In this document: one piece after another, positions 49,496-59,678 of the stretch
How positions within the stretch are numbered: position 1 is the first letter of the stretch
Layout of the letters: each line of letters begins with the position of its first letter
DNA from: Gentiana macrophylla
Lineage: Eukaryota > Streptophyta > Magnoliopsida > Gentianales > Gentianaceae
DNA length: 64,000 bases
Assembly: GCA_026214975.1 (NCBI GenBank)
Contig: CM047805.1
Location: 2,294,001-2,358,000, forward strand
Direction: 5' to 3'
Position numbers and translations under genes: made by a program
Notes under the pieces: model-generated
What the model saw: the letters and a program-made list of their open reading frames with translations, nothing else
Database searches by the model: none
Told to the model about the DNA's origin: nothing

Positions 49496-49578
49496 TGGTA
49501 TCAGAGAGAGGGGCGAGGGTTCGGGTGCCTTAACATTGGTGAACCCTCGCCCGATCTTTTTTCCGCTGTTAAATTTTT

Positions 49579-50031
49579 TTGTTTCAATTCCACTATGATC
49601 GTCCAATCCTCTCCCATATTCTCAAACAATTTTCATCGTTCTATATCATTTTGCATTCATCATACATTGGTGACCCCTCGCTCCATCCCGATCCGTTTTC
49701 CGCCTTTCAACATTTTTTTTTTCTTCTCCTTATCAATTTTATATTAGCCCAAGCATATCAATCTGCCGTAACATCGATTTGCAGCACCGCAACGATGAAG
49801 ATGAGGAGGATACTGCAAATTCAAAATATTTGGAAAATAGATGAGAGCTTAAGGAAGAAAAATGATGCCGCGCTTGCATTGAGTGTGCTTGATTTACAAA
49901 GGGCCGATTGGGTTGAGATTGTTGGAGGATTTTTGCTGAGAGAGAAGAAAAAGGAATGGGGAGAGATCGTCGGAAAAAAAAAAAAAAAAAAAAAAAAAGA
50001 AAGAAGAAGAGAGAAAAGGAGAAAAGACTGA
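49579..50031 (+). CDS. Putative ORF in the interior of the small LTR element
   Basis: 150 codons beginning close to the PBS. The N-terminal half is hydrophobic, the middle (KMRRILQIQNIWKIDESLR..SVLDLQRADWVEIVGGFL) is plausible protein, and the end is lysine codons from an A-tract at 49976-49998. No known domain. It may be non-coding. Confidence 0.3.
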   Translation: MFQFHYDRPILSHILKQFSSFYIILHSSYIGDPSLHPDPFSAFQHFFFLLLINFILAQAYQSAVTSICSTATMKMRRILQIQNIWKIDESLRKKNDAALALSVLDLQRADWVEIVGGFLLREKKKEWGEIVGKKKKKKKKERRREKRRKD

Positions 50032-50235
50032 GAAAGCATTATTTAATTTATTTTTTGACTCAAAGTGTTTTTTTTAATTAAAAAAAAAAACAAAAAAAAA
50101 ACAGAAAAAAAAACACACACACACACACACATATACTATTTGGTGTCTATTATATCTCTTTTTTCAGGTGTTATGCAAGTCAACAACAGCCGTCAATTGG
50201 AGATCGATATCATAGTCATTATCAACCTCCAACAA

Positions 50236-50500
50236 AATATCACAACTATGGTTTCGGGAAGACAACCGGAGTGGAGATGCCCTCCATAAATACCACAACT
50301 ATGGACTCCGGAAGACCCGCCGGAGTGGAGATGCCCTCCAAAACAACAATACTATGGACTTCGGAAAAAACCGGAGTGGAGATGCCCTCCAAAAATCAAA
50401 ACTATGGACCTCGGAAGACCATCTGGGTGAAGATGCCCTCCAAAAACATCACAACTATGGACTTCGGAAAAACAGCCGGAGTGGAGATGCCCTCCAAAAG
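50236..50500 (+). repeat. Five tandem units in the small LTR element
   Basis: Units of roughly 50-57 bp with ACAACTATGGACTTCGGAA and GGAGTGGAGATGCCCTCCA. Unit length varies, so no single reading frame runs through all copies. Confidence 0.85.
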
Positions 50501-50540
50501 ACAAACTCGACCTCCAAACCTGGCCTCGTTTGAGGGAGGG

Positions 50541-50811
50541 TATTAGAAGAAAAAAAAGTCAAATTGATGGATAAATGCCAAAATGATAGATATGATTGTT
50601 ATTGTTATAGATAATGTTATGGTTTAAATAAATTAGTATAAGATAAAAAATTATCTTTAGTTTTAATTATTTTGAATTTAGTTTATTATTTTGAATTTAT
50701 TTTTATCTCAGTTTATCTCCTATATAAAGGAGTAAGCATTGTAATATTTGAATAATCATTCAATAAAACACAAGAGGCTTTTCTTCTGTCTGCCTATTCT
50801 GTTTTTCTTTA
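50541..50811 (+). repeat. 3' LTR of the small LTR element
   Basis: 271 bp, TATTAGAAG ... TTTTTCTTTA, the only complete LTR of the three copies. The ends are TA..TA rather than TG..CA. Confidence 0.88.
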
Positions 50812-50816
50812 ACGAC

Positions 50817-51168
50817 GACGTAGATGCTTACGTATAATATCAAATTTATTTAATGATATACGCGTCGAACGTTCTCTTCAGGATATAAATTTGGGTATCG
50901 GGGGGCGGGCACATTCTGAAACTGTTTTCATGACTTGAACCCATGACCTTTAGTCAAATGATGACAACTTTTATCGCTATGCCGCAGGTCGGCAGCTTTT
51001 ACTGTTTTCCTTGTATTCTAATAGCTATGTACCTATCATCGGATTGATGTTGCATTGTATTATTTAATTTATTTGATATTTTATTATTTATAAAATTTAA
51101 TGTTATTCTTTATGTTACATAGACCATTTCCAAGAAAGTATGTTTTCATCATTTTCCATAATTTTCAG
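50817..51168. other. Intergenic or intron sequence
   Basis: AT-rich, no ORF. Ends in a good 3' splice site (CATAATTTTCAG) at 51168, so it is probably an intron of the gene that follows. Confidence 0.5.
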
Positions 51169-51746
51169 GTGCGAGAAATGCCAAATGTCTTGATACTACC
51201 ACGGAGCGCTGATTACAGTGAAGAAGTATGGATGGAGATAAGGGAGAAAGCTGTTACAGTATTGCAGTCATTCTTTGTGGACGGCGTTATGCCAAAGGAT
51301 GCCGTATCTGATGAAGAAGAGGAGGAAATTAGTGAGGTAAATTATGAAAGTGAACAGCGTGAAGTACTCGAAACTGAAAGGTCATTACAGAGTTCAGTTG
51401 GTCGGCAACTTATTGAAGACGTTCCCTTAACTGCTGATAGCCCCGAGACAAAGGTTTCAGATAAATCAAATGTATCTCCTAGCCCGATCATGCAGCAAAA
51501 TGACTTAAGTAGAACAGAAACAAAGTGGAGTAGATCAACTAAAAAAAGTAAACGAAGGCATGCCCGTCAAAAATCACAGCAGAAAACCGATGGTCATCTT
51601 AACTTTGAGAAAGAGAGTACTTCACATCATGAAGATGATGCAGCAATGAGCGGCACTGATCAAGTTTTGAGTTCTAATTCACGTTTTGCTTCCCCAGAAG
51701 ATGTAAAAAGTAGAAAGGAAGCTGCTGAATCAACGCCTGAATCATC

Positions 51747-52019
51747 TTCAAAGCCAGGGGCGGCTGCAGGAATTTTGACAAGGGGGTCGGAAATTTATCA
51801 ATTTTTTCCCGTATCACACATATATTTGTATATTTACCTGCATACATGTAATTATAGAGTAATGAGATAAAAATAGAAAGTCGATGCATAAAAATAAGGA
51901 AGTCGATTCACATAGATATCATTTATTAAAAAAATCTCCACTGTAGTTAAAAAAAAAAAATATTTTAGGGGGTCGGCCGCACCCACAAGCTTGTGGGTGG
52001 AGCCGCCCCTGTTCAAAGC
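51747..52019. mobile_element. hAT-type MITE inside the exon
   Basis: Element 51755-52011, 257 bp, perfect 11-bp inverted ends CAGGGGCGGCT / AGCCGCCCCTG, and an 8-bp duplication TTCAAAGC at 51747-51754 and 52012-52019, as in the hAT superfamily. No coding sequence. Removing it with one TSD copy restores an open frame through the junction; with it the frame stops at 51868. Confidence 0.95.
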
Positions 52020-52570
52020 GCCAGTTGAATCCGGGCATGGAACATAACCAGATATCTAGTAAACAGCTGAAAGATGGTTGCATTATAGCTTTACATGCAA
52101 GAGATCATCATGCTTTCCATGTGTCTAGGCAAAGAGTCCAGGTCGGCGGTTGGTTCCTTGATACTGCACACAACGTAACTACAAGAGATCCAGCTGCCCA
52201 ATTTCTCGTTGTTATCCGAAGCAAGGTTTGTCTGCCCTAGCTTCATATGATGATTTTCCATTTGTTCTTTTAATGGCTTTTATTATGATTGGTTTTAGTT
52301 TCTAAACACTTAGTATTCTGTGATTGCAATGACTTCCCGGAATGTCTAATGGATTTGGTGAACTCCATGTCTGTAGGACTCAATCGAAACTGCGGTCATT
52401 GACTGCTGGAGGAAAGCTGTTGCAGGTATGAAACACCATTGTGAATGTGGTGATTGTGAATGTGACCATATGTTACATAAGCCATGCACAAGTGGTGTTA
52501 GCTACTCTACTGTGTGCTACATCATGTTGAGTTGTTGACGCATTAGGGCTTAATGGCTATTTGGTATCGA

Positions 52571-52573
<3 letters not shown>

Positions 52574-52610
<37 letters not shown>
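52574..52610. repeat. Poly-T tract
   Basis: About 36 consecutive T within an intron of the host-type gene; length is probably uncertain. Confidence 0.95.
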
Positions 52611-52612
<2 letters not shown>

Positions 52613-53152
52613 AATTTTGATGACCTGTATCTATTTACACAGTTTTTTCCTGGGTAACTTTACTCTCGGTTGTTTTTAACTGAAAGTTGCCATAACAGAA
52701 TTGCTTATCGGAAATTTTCTTTGATGTTCATAATCAATCTTTTCATAATTTTCTGAGTTTCCTCCTTGATACGTAACTTCGGTTATTAGATGGATTAGGA
52801 GAGTTATATTTCGGTCTTTGAGTTTCACAATATCATTTGAATCTTACAGATAAACAGAAGAATGGAATTCGTATTTGCTAGTCACAGTTTTGATGTATGG
52901 GAAAGCTGGGCTTTTGAAGGCTGTTTGGAGGAATGCAGACTTGTGAATTGCAGAAACCCCTTGGTAAGTGCGTGTGTGTTTTATTTACTGGACCTTTAAG
53001 GGCACCACACTAAATGTATTGGGGGCACCACAACAAGGTTTAAATATAGGCATGTGTTGGGGATGCCCTAAAGGGCAATGGAGAGAAAAGAGTAATAATA
53101 GGCGATCCACCTAGTGGGAATTCGGCATGAGTGTTGGATTTGGGCTTGGTAG

Positions 53153-53222
53153 TATTGTCAGAGCAGTTGTGCTAATGTCGGAGCATATTTGCTCTGGCAT
53201 TTGCATAACCGCTCTGACAATA
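53153..53222. repeat. Long near-perfect hairpin in the last intron
   Basis: 33-base arms (53153-53185 and 53190-53222) with a 4-base loop. 28 positions pair by Watson-Crick rules, three more as G-U on one strand, two mismatches. Starts TATTGTCAGAGC and ends GCTCTGACAATA. It may be a tiny MITE or a small-RNA precursor. Confidence 0.8.
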
Positions 53223-53872
53223 TACTAAACGGAATTGCCTTGGCATAAAAACAATTTTATTGTTTTGTAATTTCTGCATTTTTATCCCCCAATGTTTCAT
53301 CATCTGGACACTTTCTGCCCCTTCTATGTAGATTTTTGGGCGTTGTTATTGGGCAACCCATTGAATCTATCATGACACCACGCATCAGGCTAGGTTCAAC
53401 TTTACATTAGTTGAAAATTTGACATTCGAACTCGCAAAGTAGAATGTTGAGTTTACCTTCGACTTTCTATTGGTCGAATGTCGGTGTGGTGTTCCGAGAG
53501 TAGATTCAATGTGGTAGCATTAACTCGTTATGTGCTATCATTTTTATTGGTCAGAAGGCTGTCGTACCGGCCCCTTCAATGCTGGTTCTTTCACACGTGT
53601 CTTTTTAGACTAAAAAAAGAAAGAAAGAAGTAAATAGATTAGGGTTAAAAGTGTCAATATGAAACATCTAGGAAGGATATAGGTAGGAAAATAATGTATC
53701 ACTTTGAGCTATATAATATGCATGTCTGTGCATCCATTTATGTATTAAAAAAGAAAAAAGACTAATTTACCCTATTATTTTTGTGTGTGGATATTTACAG
53801 GCGGTTTTGGATGTAGGGATTGAAATCCTAGCAGCTGTAGGAGACGATGGTATTACACGTTGGCTTGATTAG

Positions 53873-54487
53873 GTTGGCTGATTATTTTTATTTTTTTATT
53901 TTTATTTTTCCATGAAGTATTAGTATATTTTTGTGGCTACCTACTTTAAAGACACTTTTGTTGTTGTTCAAAGGCTATAGTTCACTTAGTTGAATGGGGT
54001 GATGTGAACATGTAAATTTATAATCTTTAGATTGTTACAATTATTAGGTGATTTGTGTGTTTAAGTTCATAAGCATTGATATTTGGGAGTATCATGTTGA
54101 TTTATGCTACTTCTTTTCCTTACCGATCAACAAATTTTACAATACAACCATACATCTCACATACGATAGAAATGTATTATGTGAAACAAAGTAAAATATA
54201 TAGACTCCGATATATGTACAATTGTTGTGCATATACCCACTCAAATTGGAGTTATACACACAAACATATCATCGGTTTACTGAAAATGCGTTAAACTATA
54301 TGCTGGGCGCTAGCCTTGTTCTTTAAGAGGTACTCCCTCTTCCGATGTTAAAATCCCCCGATGAGAGGAGAATTTTAACAAAGAACTAGCATCTTTTTAT
54401 TGCCCATAGAAACTCTCTTACGATTTTATTAGTTTTTTTTAGCACTAAAATAATAATAACACTAGTATGAAGACGCACTTTGATATG
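53873..54487. other. Intergenic DNA
   Basis: Likely 3' UTR and spacer of the preceding gene. Weak inverted similarity at 54310-54390 (GCTAGCCTTGTTCTTTAA against TTAACAAAGAACTAGC). Nothing else identified. Confidence 0.5.
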
Positions 54488-55003
54488 TGACGATGACGGA
54501 TTAAGTCACCTTAATGATCCGGGCCCTAATTGAATCTAATGATGAACACACACAAAAACCCTAATGCCTAAAGAATGTTGTGGTGTCGTTTTGACGTTTA
54601 TGGCTGAGTCTAAGAATGTATCTTAGATTGCCTACGTATCCTGTTAGGTTCCAGGAATCAAGCCTTACGTAGTTCCTGGAATGAGGTATTTATAATGACA
54701 ACACTTGCCCTAACCCTAATACTAAGTCGGCTTATGTTATTGTCACATTTACCCTTTAATAGGCCTTAACCATTGCCCAAGCTATTGCTGTTAATGGGCC
54801 TGGACAGCTGGTGCGGACTCTGTCCTCCATGTCGATGTTGCCGACCTGCAGTACTCGACTCCGGGACTCATTGTCCTACACTGCTTGATGGTCGAGCGTC
54901 GTAGCCTCGAGACTGGGCATCGACATGAGTACCTTGGCGCTAATCCACAATGTGATGACCAACCGATAGACGACACGTGGAGGGGTGAAACCCTGTATCG
55001 TCA
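54488..55003 (-). repeat. 3' LTR of the Tat element
   Basis: 516 bp on the plus strand from TGACGATGACGG to TGTATCGTCA, with inverted ends TGACGAT / ATCGTCA. The purine tract (plus strand TAAGCCCCCCCAGACTT, 55004-55020) lies next to it. The candidate TSD is ATATG (54483-54487); the partner is outside the window. Confidence 0.82.
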
Positions 55004-55267
55004 TAAGCCCCCCCAGACTTGAGAGAGGCGACTCCCGTTGTCTGAGGTCGAGTCTGTCACATGGATCGTCTCCGAGTTAGGTCGTCATTTGGGCGGGAAA
55101 AAGCCCGCCTTTTACAACCCTAACTGCTAGTAGCCACGTGGCGTGATGTCATGGTACCTAGACGCTTCGTATCCCGCAAAACGCGTCACTGCCTTGATTC
55201 TCGCGATTTCCAAGGGTTATAACCCCCTACTACCCACGTCTTTTCAAATCTTTTGCAAATCCTGGCT

Positions 55268-55282
55268 AGCATATAAAGGAGA
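55268..55282 (+). promoter_or_regulatory. TATA-type promoter of the antisense ORF
   Basis: CATATAAAGGAGAG lies about 280 bases upstream of the antisense ATG and outside the LTR. It is followed by a leader and a GTAAGC donor-like site at 55343, so a 5' UTR intron is possible. Confidence 0.45.
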
Positions 55283-55553
55283 GAAACAGAAGTTGAAGCG
55301 GAGCTTCCTTGCCATCTTCTTATCACAAACTCCAAACACCAAGTAAGCAATTTCATTTCATTAGTGTTCTTCATCTTTTTCTTTGAATTTATCCATGTCG
55401 ATGTGAGCGCGCTTTGAATCGGATAGGGGTAGTGAGACGCCAATTCGCAGACCAAACTCCGTATCTCGCTTCTTACGGTCATCTTCTCCGGCGAAGCGGA
55501 CGAACCCTCCGCCTCCCCCGTCTCCTAATCAACCCAAAAAATTGGTCACAAGG

Positions 55554-57583
55554 ATGGAGGGTAAAGGGGCTAAAGGATGTCTCAGCTCTCTTTCTTCTGA
55601 GGAAATCGCCAAAATTTGTGGTAAATTCAACATAACCAACCCTCCCTTTGAAGCTCGACCCCCCTTCTGGCCTCCATATGTTTCTTTGATGAGCCCAGGA
55701 AGGATTACGCACCGTCTATGAGGTCGACTCTCTCGAGTGGACTAAGATTTCCACTTTGTCCGGCCGTCCTCGCGCCCTAAACCATTACAAGATAAGTGTT
55801 TATAATTGGCCCCAAATCTTTGTCCAGGACTCTAATGGGGTTTGTCATAGCATGCCGAGTCGCTGGGTGCGCACCGATACCTCTGTTTCGGTATTATTAT
55901 CAGATCTCTGCTACACCAGACAAGCTGTGGTATACCTTCCAGAGGAGGCCGAATCGGCACGAATTCGTGACTAGAGGGCCTTCTTCTCACGGGGAGTGGA
56001 AACCTCGTTTCTTCTTCCTTCGTCACGGCCTGGAGAACCCTTACATAGGGCAATGGAGGTCGAGAGACGCAAAGAAAGACAAACTAGGAAACGCTCCTGT
56101 TCCTCCAGAGGCTCGACTACTAGGCGGCTTTGACTTCGAGGTGTGCACTCGAGACTTGAGCCTTCTTTACGATCTAGCCCACCTGGAGGAAGCTGGGCCG
56201 ATCCCATATGCAAACCTTCATTTCCAAGACCACGAGAACCGTAGGGACTTTCTTTGTTTTGTTGTCGTATTATTATTATTCTGTCGAGTCTGATAACTTG
56301 TCATTTGTTGACCGAGACTAACCTGTTCTTTTTGTTTTGCAGTGGGAAGATTCTCCAAGGTCAGCGATCCTACACGCCTTCCTCCGTCGGCGGTCGTGGC
56401 TGCTCCGCTTCTCGGGGATCGGGCTGCACCGGAAGTGCCTGTGGCCTCAACCAGGGCGCCCTCTTCTTCCAGAGAAGGAGGTGCCTCTCCACCTGAGCCT
56501 ACCCTTACTGCCATCGAGTCAACGGTGCCGGCTCGATCATCCGAGCTGCCTCCGGGTTCAAGTGGCTTAACGGCCCGTTATGGCTCGCTTCGAGACGCGG
56601 ACGATGAGGCACTAGTCGATTTGACTCCAGCTGTAGAAGTAAACGTCGAGGAACAAGTAGCCCCAACCAAGAAGAGGCCTACTGCTGCCGAGCTGGTGAG
56701 GGAGCAACACAGGCAGGCAAAGAGGGCCAAAGTAGTTGAAACTTCTTTCGAGCCGGATGTCGATGTAAACTGGGCCGCAGATGATTGCGCGGCACTCGAG
56801 GACAAGGCTCTCTCCCACGCTCTTCGGAGGTCGGCCCGCCTCGTAAGTCGATTATCTTCCTTCTCTTTAAATGTTTATTTTCTCGAGGGCTATACCTTGT
56901 CTATTATGTGACACCTCATTTTCTCTTTATAGAATAATCTTCTCAGTCGAGAGGTTGCCCGACGGCTGGCCAAAACGGGAGAGTCGGAAGACGAGCTGCG
57001 GAAGGAAAACGGCAGACTGCTGCAGGATAATGTTGCAAAGGGTGCCGCCATTGCCGGCATGGAGTCTCAGTTCGAGGCGCTAAAGCGCGGGGCAGCTGCC
57101 GAGGTCAAGAAGCTTCAGGACGACGTGACTCGTCTCCAGACTGAGAGGCACGACCAAGGCAGGGAATTACTCAAGCTGGCCGAGGACTTCGAAAAGGTGC
57201 AACAGGCGCACAAGGCTTCTCCGGATGACGTGGCGAAGGATCGACATGAAAGGGACACCTTGAAGGTCGAACTGAGAGTCGAGAGGGAACAAGTCCTTGC
57301 AAAGATCGAGGAGGCCAAGGCGGAAGCGATCCTCGAGTATCGAAAATCATCAAACCTTGATGCTGATCTGAAGGTGCTTATGCGCGCAGCCATGATGGGT
57401 GGCTTCACTTTGGCACTGACTCAGGTGAAGGCTGTCAACCCGGGATTCGATGTGTCGACGCTCGAGACGCCGATGTTCTACAATCCCGAGGCGGAAAGAC
57501 TGTACGATCAGTATAGCGAAGAATTCCAACAGGGAGAGTCTTTGGCTATCAAGTATGGTCCTTCCATACGCTCTGCTTCTTGA
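55554..57583 (+). pseudogene. Antisense ORF of the Tat element: putative gypsy-type transposon protein, spliced, frameshifted
   Basis: The ATG at 55554 opens LSSLSSEEIAKICGKFNI. After a shift near 55690 the text continues as GLRTVYEVDSLEWTKIS, and after another near 55800 as FRYYYQISATPDKLWYTFQR and ARLLGGFDFEVCTRDLSLLY, the pattern of the 'putative gypsy type transposon' family (Pfam Transposase_28). An intron ends at 56341 (TTTTGCAG). Exon 56342-56842 is Pro/Ser-rich; intron 56843-56932 has GTAAGT..ATAG; exon 56933-57583 is a long coiled coil (QFEALKRGAAAEVKKLQDD...). Stop TGA at 57581. Transcribed opposite to gag-pol. The role in the element is unknown. Confidence 0.8.
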
Positions 57584-58000
57584 TCCAACACGCCATCCCC
57601 TGAGCCGACCCCCGAAGCCGACCTCTGACTGTTGTCTTTTCAATTTCCTCTTTTGTTGACTTGTTATTTGAATTTGAAATTTTGTAATATTATACACTGC
57701 TTTGAATCGACTTTGGCTGGTCTTTTCGACCTGGCCCCGTTTTGTATCGATTTTTGTTTTGAATTTGACTTGATTTGGCAATGTTTTTATTGTTTATCCT
57801 TCTTGTTGTCTTGCTTGTCTCGATATTTTATAGCCTTTTGCTTGTCGAGCCTTTTGGCTCTGTTCGCTATTCGTTTTGTTAATGTCGTGTTGCCCCCCCC
57901 AAGTGTATTATGAACCTCTGGTTCTTATTGCACTTTGGAGTTTGACTGTGATCGACCCGTTTGCCTTGGCTTTGTTTGGCCTCTGGTGGGGTGATGTAGT

Positions 58001-58340
58001 CCGACTATGCGAACTGTCCCTTTGCGTAGCCTTTTCACCCTTTGGGCTCATTCGGCTCTCGATTGGGACGTTTGGCCCGACTATGCGAACTGTCCTTTGC
58101 CTTTGCCTTTTTCGCCTCTTAGGCTCGTTTGGCTTTGGCTGGGACAGGTGGCCCGACTATGCGAACCGTCCTTTGCCTTAGCCTTTTCCGCCTCTTAGGG
58201 GCCCCGACTATGCGAACCGTCCTTTGCCTTAGCCTTTTTCGCCCCTTAGGCTCGTTTGGCTTTGGCTGGGACAGGTGGCCCGACCATGCGAACCGTCTTT
58301 TTGCCTTAGCATTTGTTGCCTACTAGGCTCAATTTGCTTT
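58001..58340. repeat. Tandem repeat of about 76 bp, five copies
   Basis: Units start with CCCGACTATGCGAAC near 58000, 58076, 58152, 58203 (after a shortened unit) and 58278, each with CCTTTGCCTTAGCCTTTT and GGCTTTGGCTGGGACAGG. Lies between integrase and the antisense gene. Confidence 0.88.
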
Positions 58341-58572
58341 TGGCTGCACTTAGATGTCCGACTTGTGGACTTCTCAGTTCTTTGTCGACTGTAATGCCTT
58401 GACATTTTTATATCACACTGGACCTATAATGTTGTGGCTATAAATCCTAACAAACAGAAAAGCATCTCGACGAAAAACATGTTTATTAGAATACCCATAA
58501 AATTGTCTCATGGACTTAATACAAGATTGAACAAAGAAACGAAAAGCAAACAAAAGTTGATCGAAGCAAAGC

Positions 58573-59505
58573 TTATCTTAAGCGTAGTACTTTCTCAAAG
58601 TTGTTGGTGTGCCAATGTCGAGGACCGTAGTTCCATCGCCGCCCAAGTTGATAGGACCCTTTGGGGTGAACCTTGAGAATCTGATATGGGCCTTCCCAAT
58701 TCGGAGTCAACTTTCCAATCTTTTCTTGCCGACTCGCCTCGTTCTTTCTCAGAACCAGATCTCCGACTTTGAAGTATCTGTGTCTGACCCTCGAGTTGTA
58801 ATACTGAGAGATCTTCTGCTTATACCTTGCCATTCTGGCTGAGGCTATCTCTCTTCGCTCCTCAGCGTTGTCTTTCTCGTGTCGAAGGTCGGGCGAATTT
58901 GTTTCAACATTATAAGCCAGAACTTGAGGAGAAGGAACGCCAATCTCGGCGGGTATCACCGCTTCGCACCCATATACTAGAGAAAAAGGAGTTTCTCCTG
59001 TCGAGGAATTATAAGCTGTCCTATATGACCATAGGATGCTCGGTAGTTGTATTGCCCAATCTCGACCTTCTGCCTCTAGCCTTTTCTTTAATCCTAGCTT
59101 GATCTGTCGATTAGTTTGCTCGACCTGACCGTTTGCCTGTGGATGGGCCACCGAGGTGAAGTGTTGATCGATATGGTATTCACTGCACCATTCTCTTACT
59201 TTTCGATCCTCGAATTGGGTACCATTATCTGAGATCAGGGCCTTCGGAATGCCGTACCTGCATAAAATGTCGACCCACAAGAATTTTTTGATGATTGCAG
59301 CTCGGATGTCGGGCAAAGCCTTGGCTTCTACCCATTTCGTGAAGTAGTCCACTGCGACGACCACATATCGATTATTCCCCGGGGCTCGGGGTAGAGGTCC
59401 AACAATATCGACTCCCCACTGATCGAAAGGCCATGCTGACGAGATGACATTCATGTCTTGTGCTTGTTGATGAGAGATGTTATCATGATTTGACAAGGTT
59501 TGCAT
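58573..59505 (-). CDS. Tat integrase, catalytic core and C-terminus
   Basis: 310 codons. Catalytic triad Asp33 (QWGVDIVGPL), Asp93 (ALISDNGTQF) and Glu129 (QANGQVEQTN), with 35 residues between the last two as in DD35E integrases. The C-terminal part has ETPFSLVYGCEAVIPAEIG and NWEGPYQILKVHPKGSYQL, typical of the Tat lineage; no chromodomain. Inserts the cDNA into chromosomes. The N-terminal zinc-binding part is in the next frame (59451-59678). Confidence 0.92.
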   Translation of the reverse strand: MQTLSNHDNISHQQAQDMNVISSAWPFDQWGVDIVGPLPRAPGNNRYVVVAVDYFTKWVEAKALPDIRAAIIKKFLWVDILCRYGIPKALISDNGTQFEDRKVREWCSEYHIDQHFTSVAHPQANGQVEQTNRQIKLGLKKRLEAEGRDWAIQLPSILWSYRTAYNSSTGETPFSLVYGCEAVIPAEIGVPSPQVLAYNVETNSPDLRHEKDNAEERREIASARMARYKQKISQYYNSRVRHRYFKVGDLVLRKNEASRQEKIGKLTPNWEGPYQILKVHPKGSYQLGRRWNYGPRHWHTNNFEKVLRLR

Positions 59506-59678
59506 CTCTGGACCAAGTTATTCGCATCTCGTTGCATCGACGGCCAAAAATATCCAGCCAGTTTACACTTCCGAGCTAAAATCCTTGCTCCACAATGGTT
59601 TCCACAGGCTCCCCTATGGATTTCTTCAAGGAGATATTCGCCTTCCGTCTCGGAAACACACCTCAACCATGGGCTCAC
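59451..59678 (-). pseudogene. Tat integrase zinc-binding N-terminus, shifted frame
   Basis: EEIHRGACGNHCGARILARK and FWPSMQRDANNLVQRCKPCQ give the H-H-C-C zinc site of retroelement integrases. It overlaps the core ORF by about 55 bases in another frame, so a single shift near 59470-59500 separates them. Sequence from 59680 to 59880 is a broken linker. Confidence 0.85.

Larger units (their letters stand above)
49013..50816 (+). mobile_element. Small LTR retrotransposon with an inverted LTR at its left end (U5-U5 bounded)
   Basis: Order: TSD ACGAC (49013-49017), LTR in reverse (49018-49275), LTR forward (49276-49495), tRNA-Met PBS TGGTATCAGAG (49496), interior, purine tract TTTGAGGGAGGG, LTR forward (50541-50811), TSD ACGAC (50812-50816). 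Both outer ends are the same LTR terminus (..TTTTTCTTTA). The two left LTRs form arms of 220 bp (49018-49237 and 49276-49495) with one visible mismatch around a 38-base centre. No pol genes. Confidence 0.93.
51169..53872 (+). pseudogene. 3' part of a plant gene of unknown function, exon split by a MITE
   Basis: Exons by frame and GT-AG borders: 51169-52225 (with a 257-bp insertion at 51755-52011), 52377-52425, 52850-52963 and 53801-53872. The first exon starts in phase 0 with VREMPNVLILPRSADYSEEV and holds an acidic segment (SDEEEEEISE) and a basic one (RSTKKSKRRHARQ). Beyond the MITE it reads KDGCIIALHARDHHAFHVSR and VQVGGWFLDTAHNVT. The main frame stops at 52879-52881; a second frame from the ATG at 52862 runs across the last intron to TAG at 53870. 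Upstream exons are not in view. I do not recognise the family. The composition differs clearly from all transposons here. Confidence 0.6.

Noticed and set aside
53000..53080. Small Harbinger-like MITE (GGGCACC ... GGATGCCC with TAA)
   Set aside because: Inverted ends only about 7 bases and imperfect; too weak to annotate.
57115..57408. Minus-strand Ser-rich ORFs opposite the coiled-coil exon
   Set aside because: Mirror of the Glu/Lys-rich plus-strand coding sequence.
58129..58326. Plus-strand ORFs in the 76-bp repeat
   Set aside because: Open only because the repeat lacks stops in that frame; no protein-like composition.
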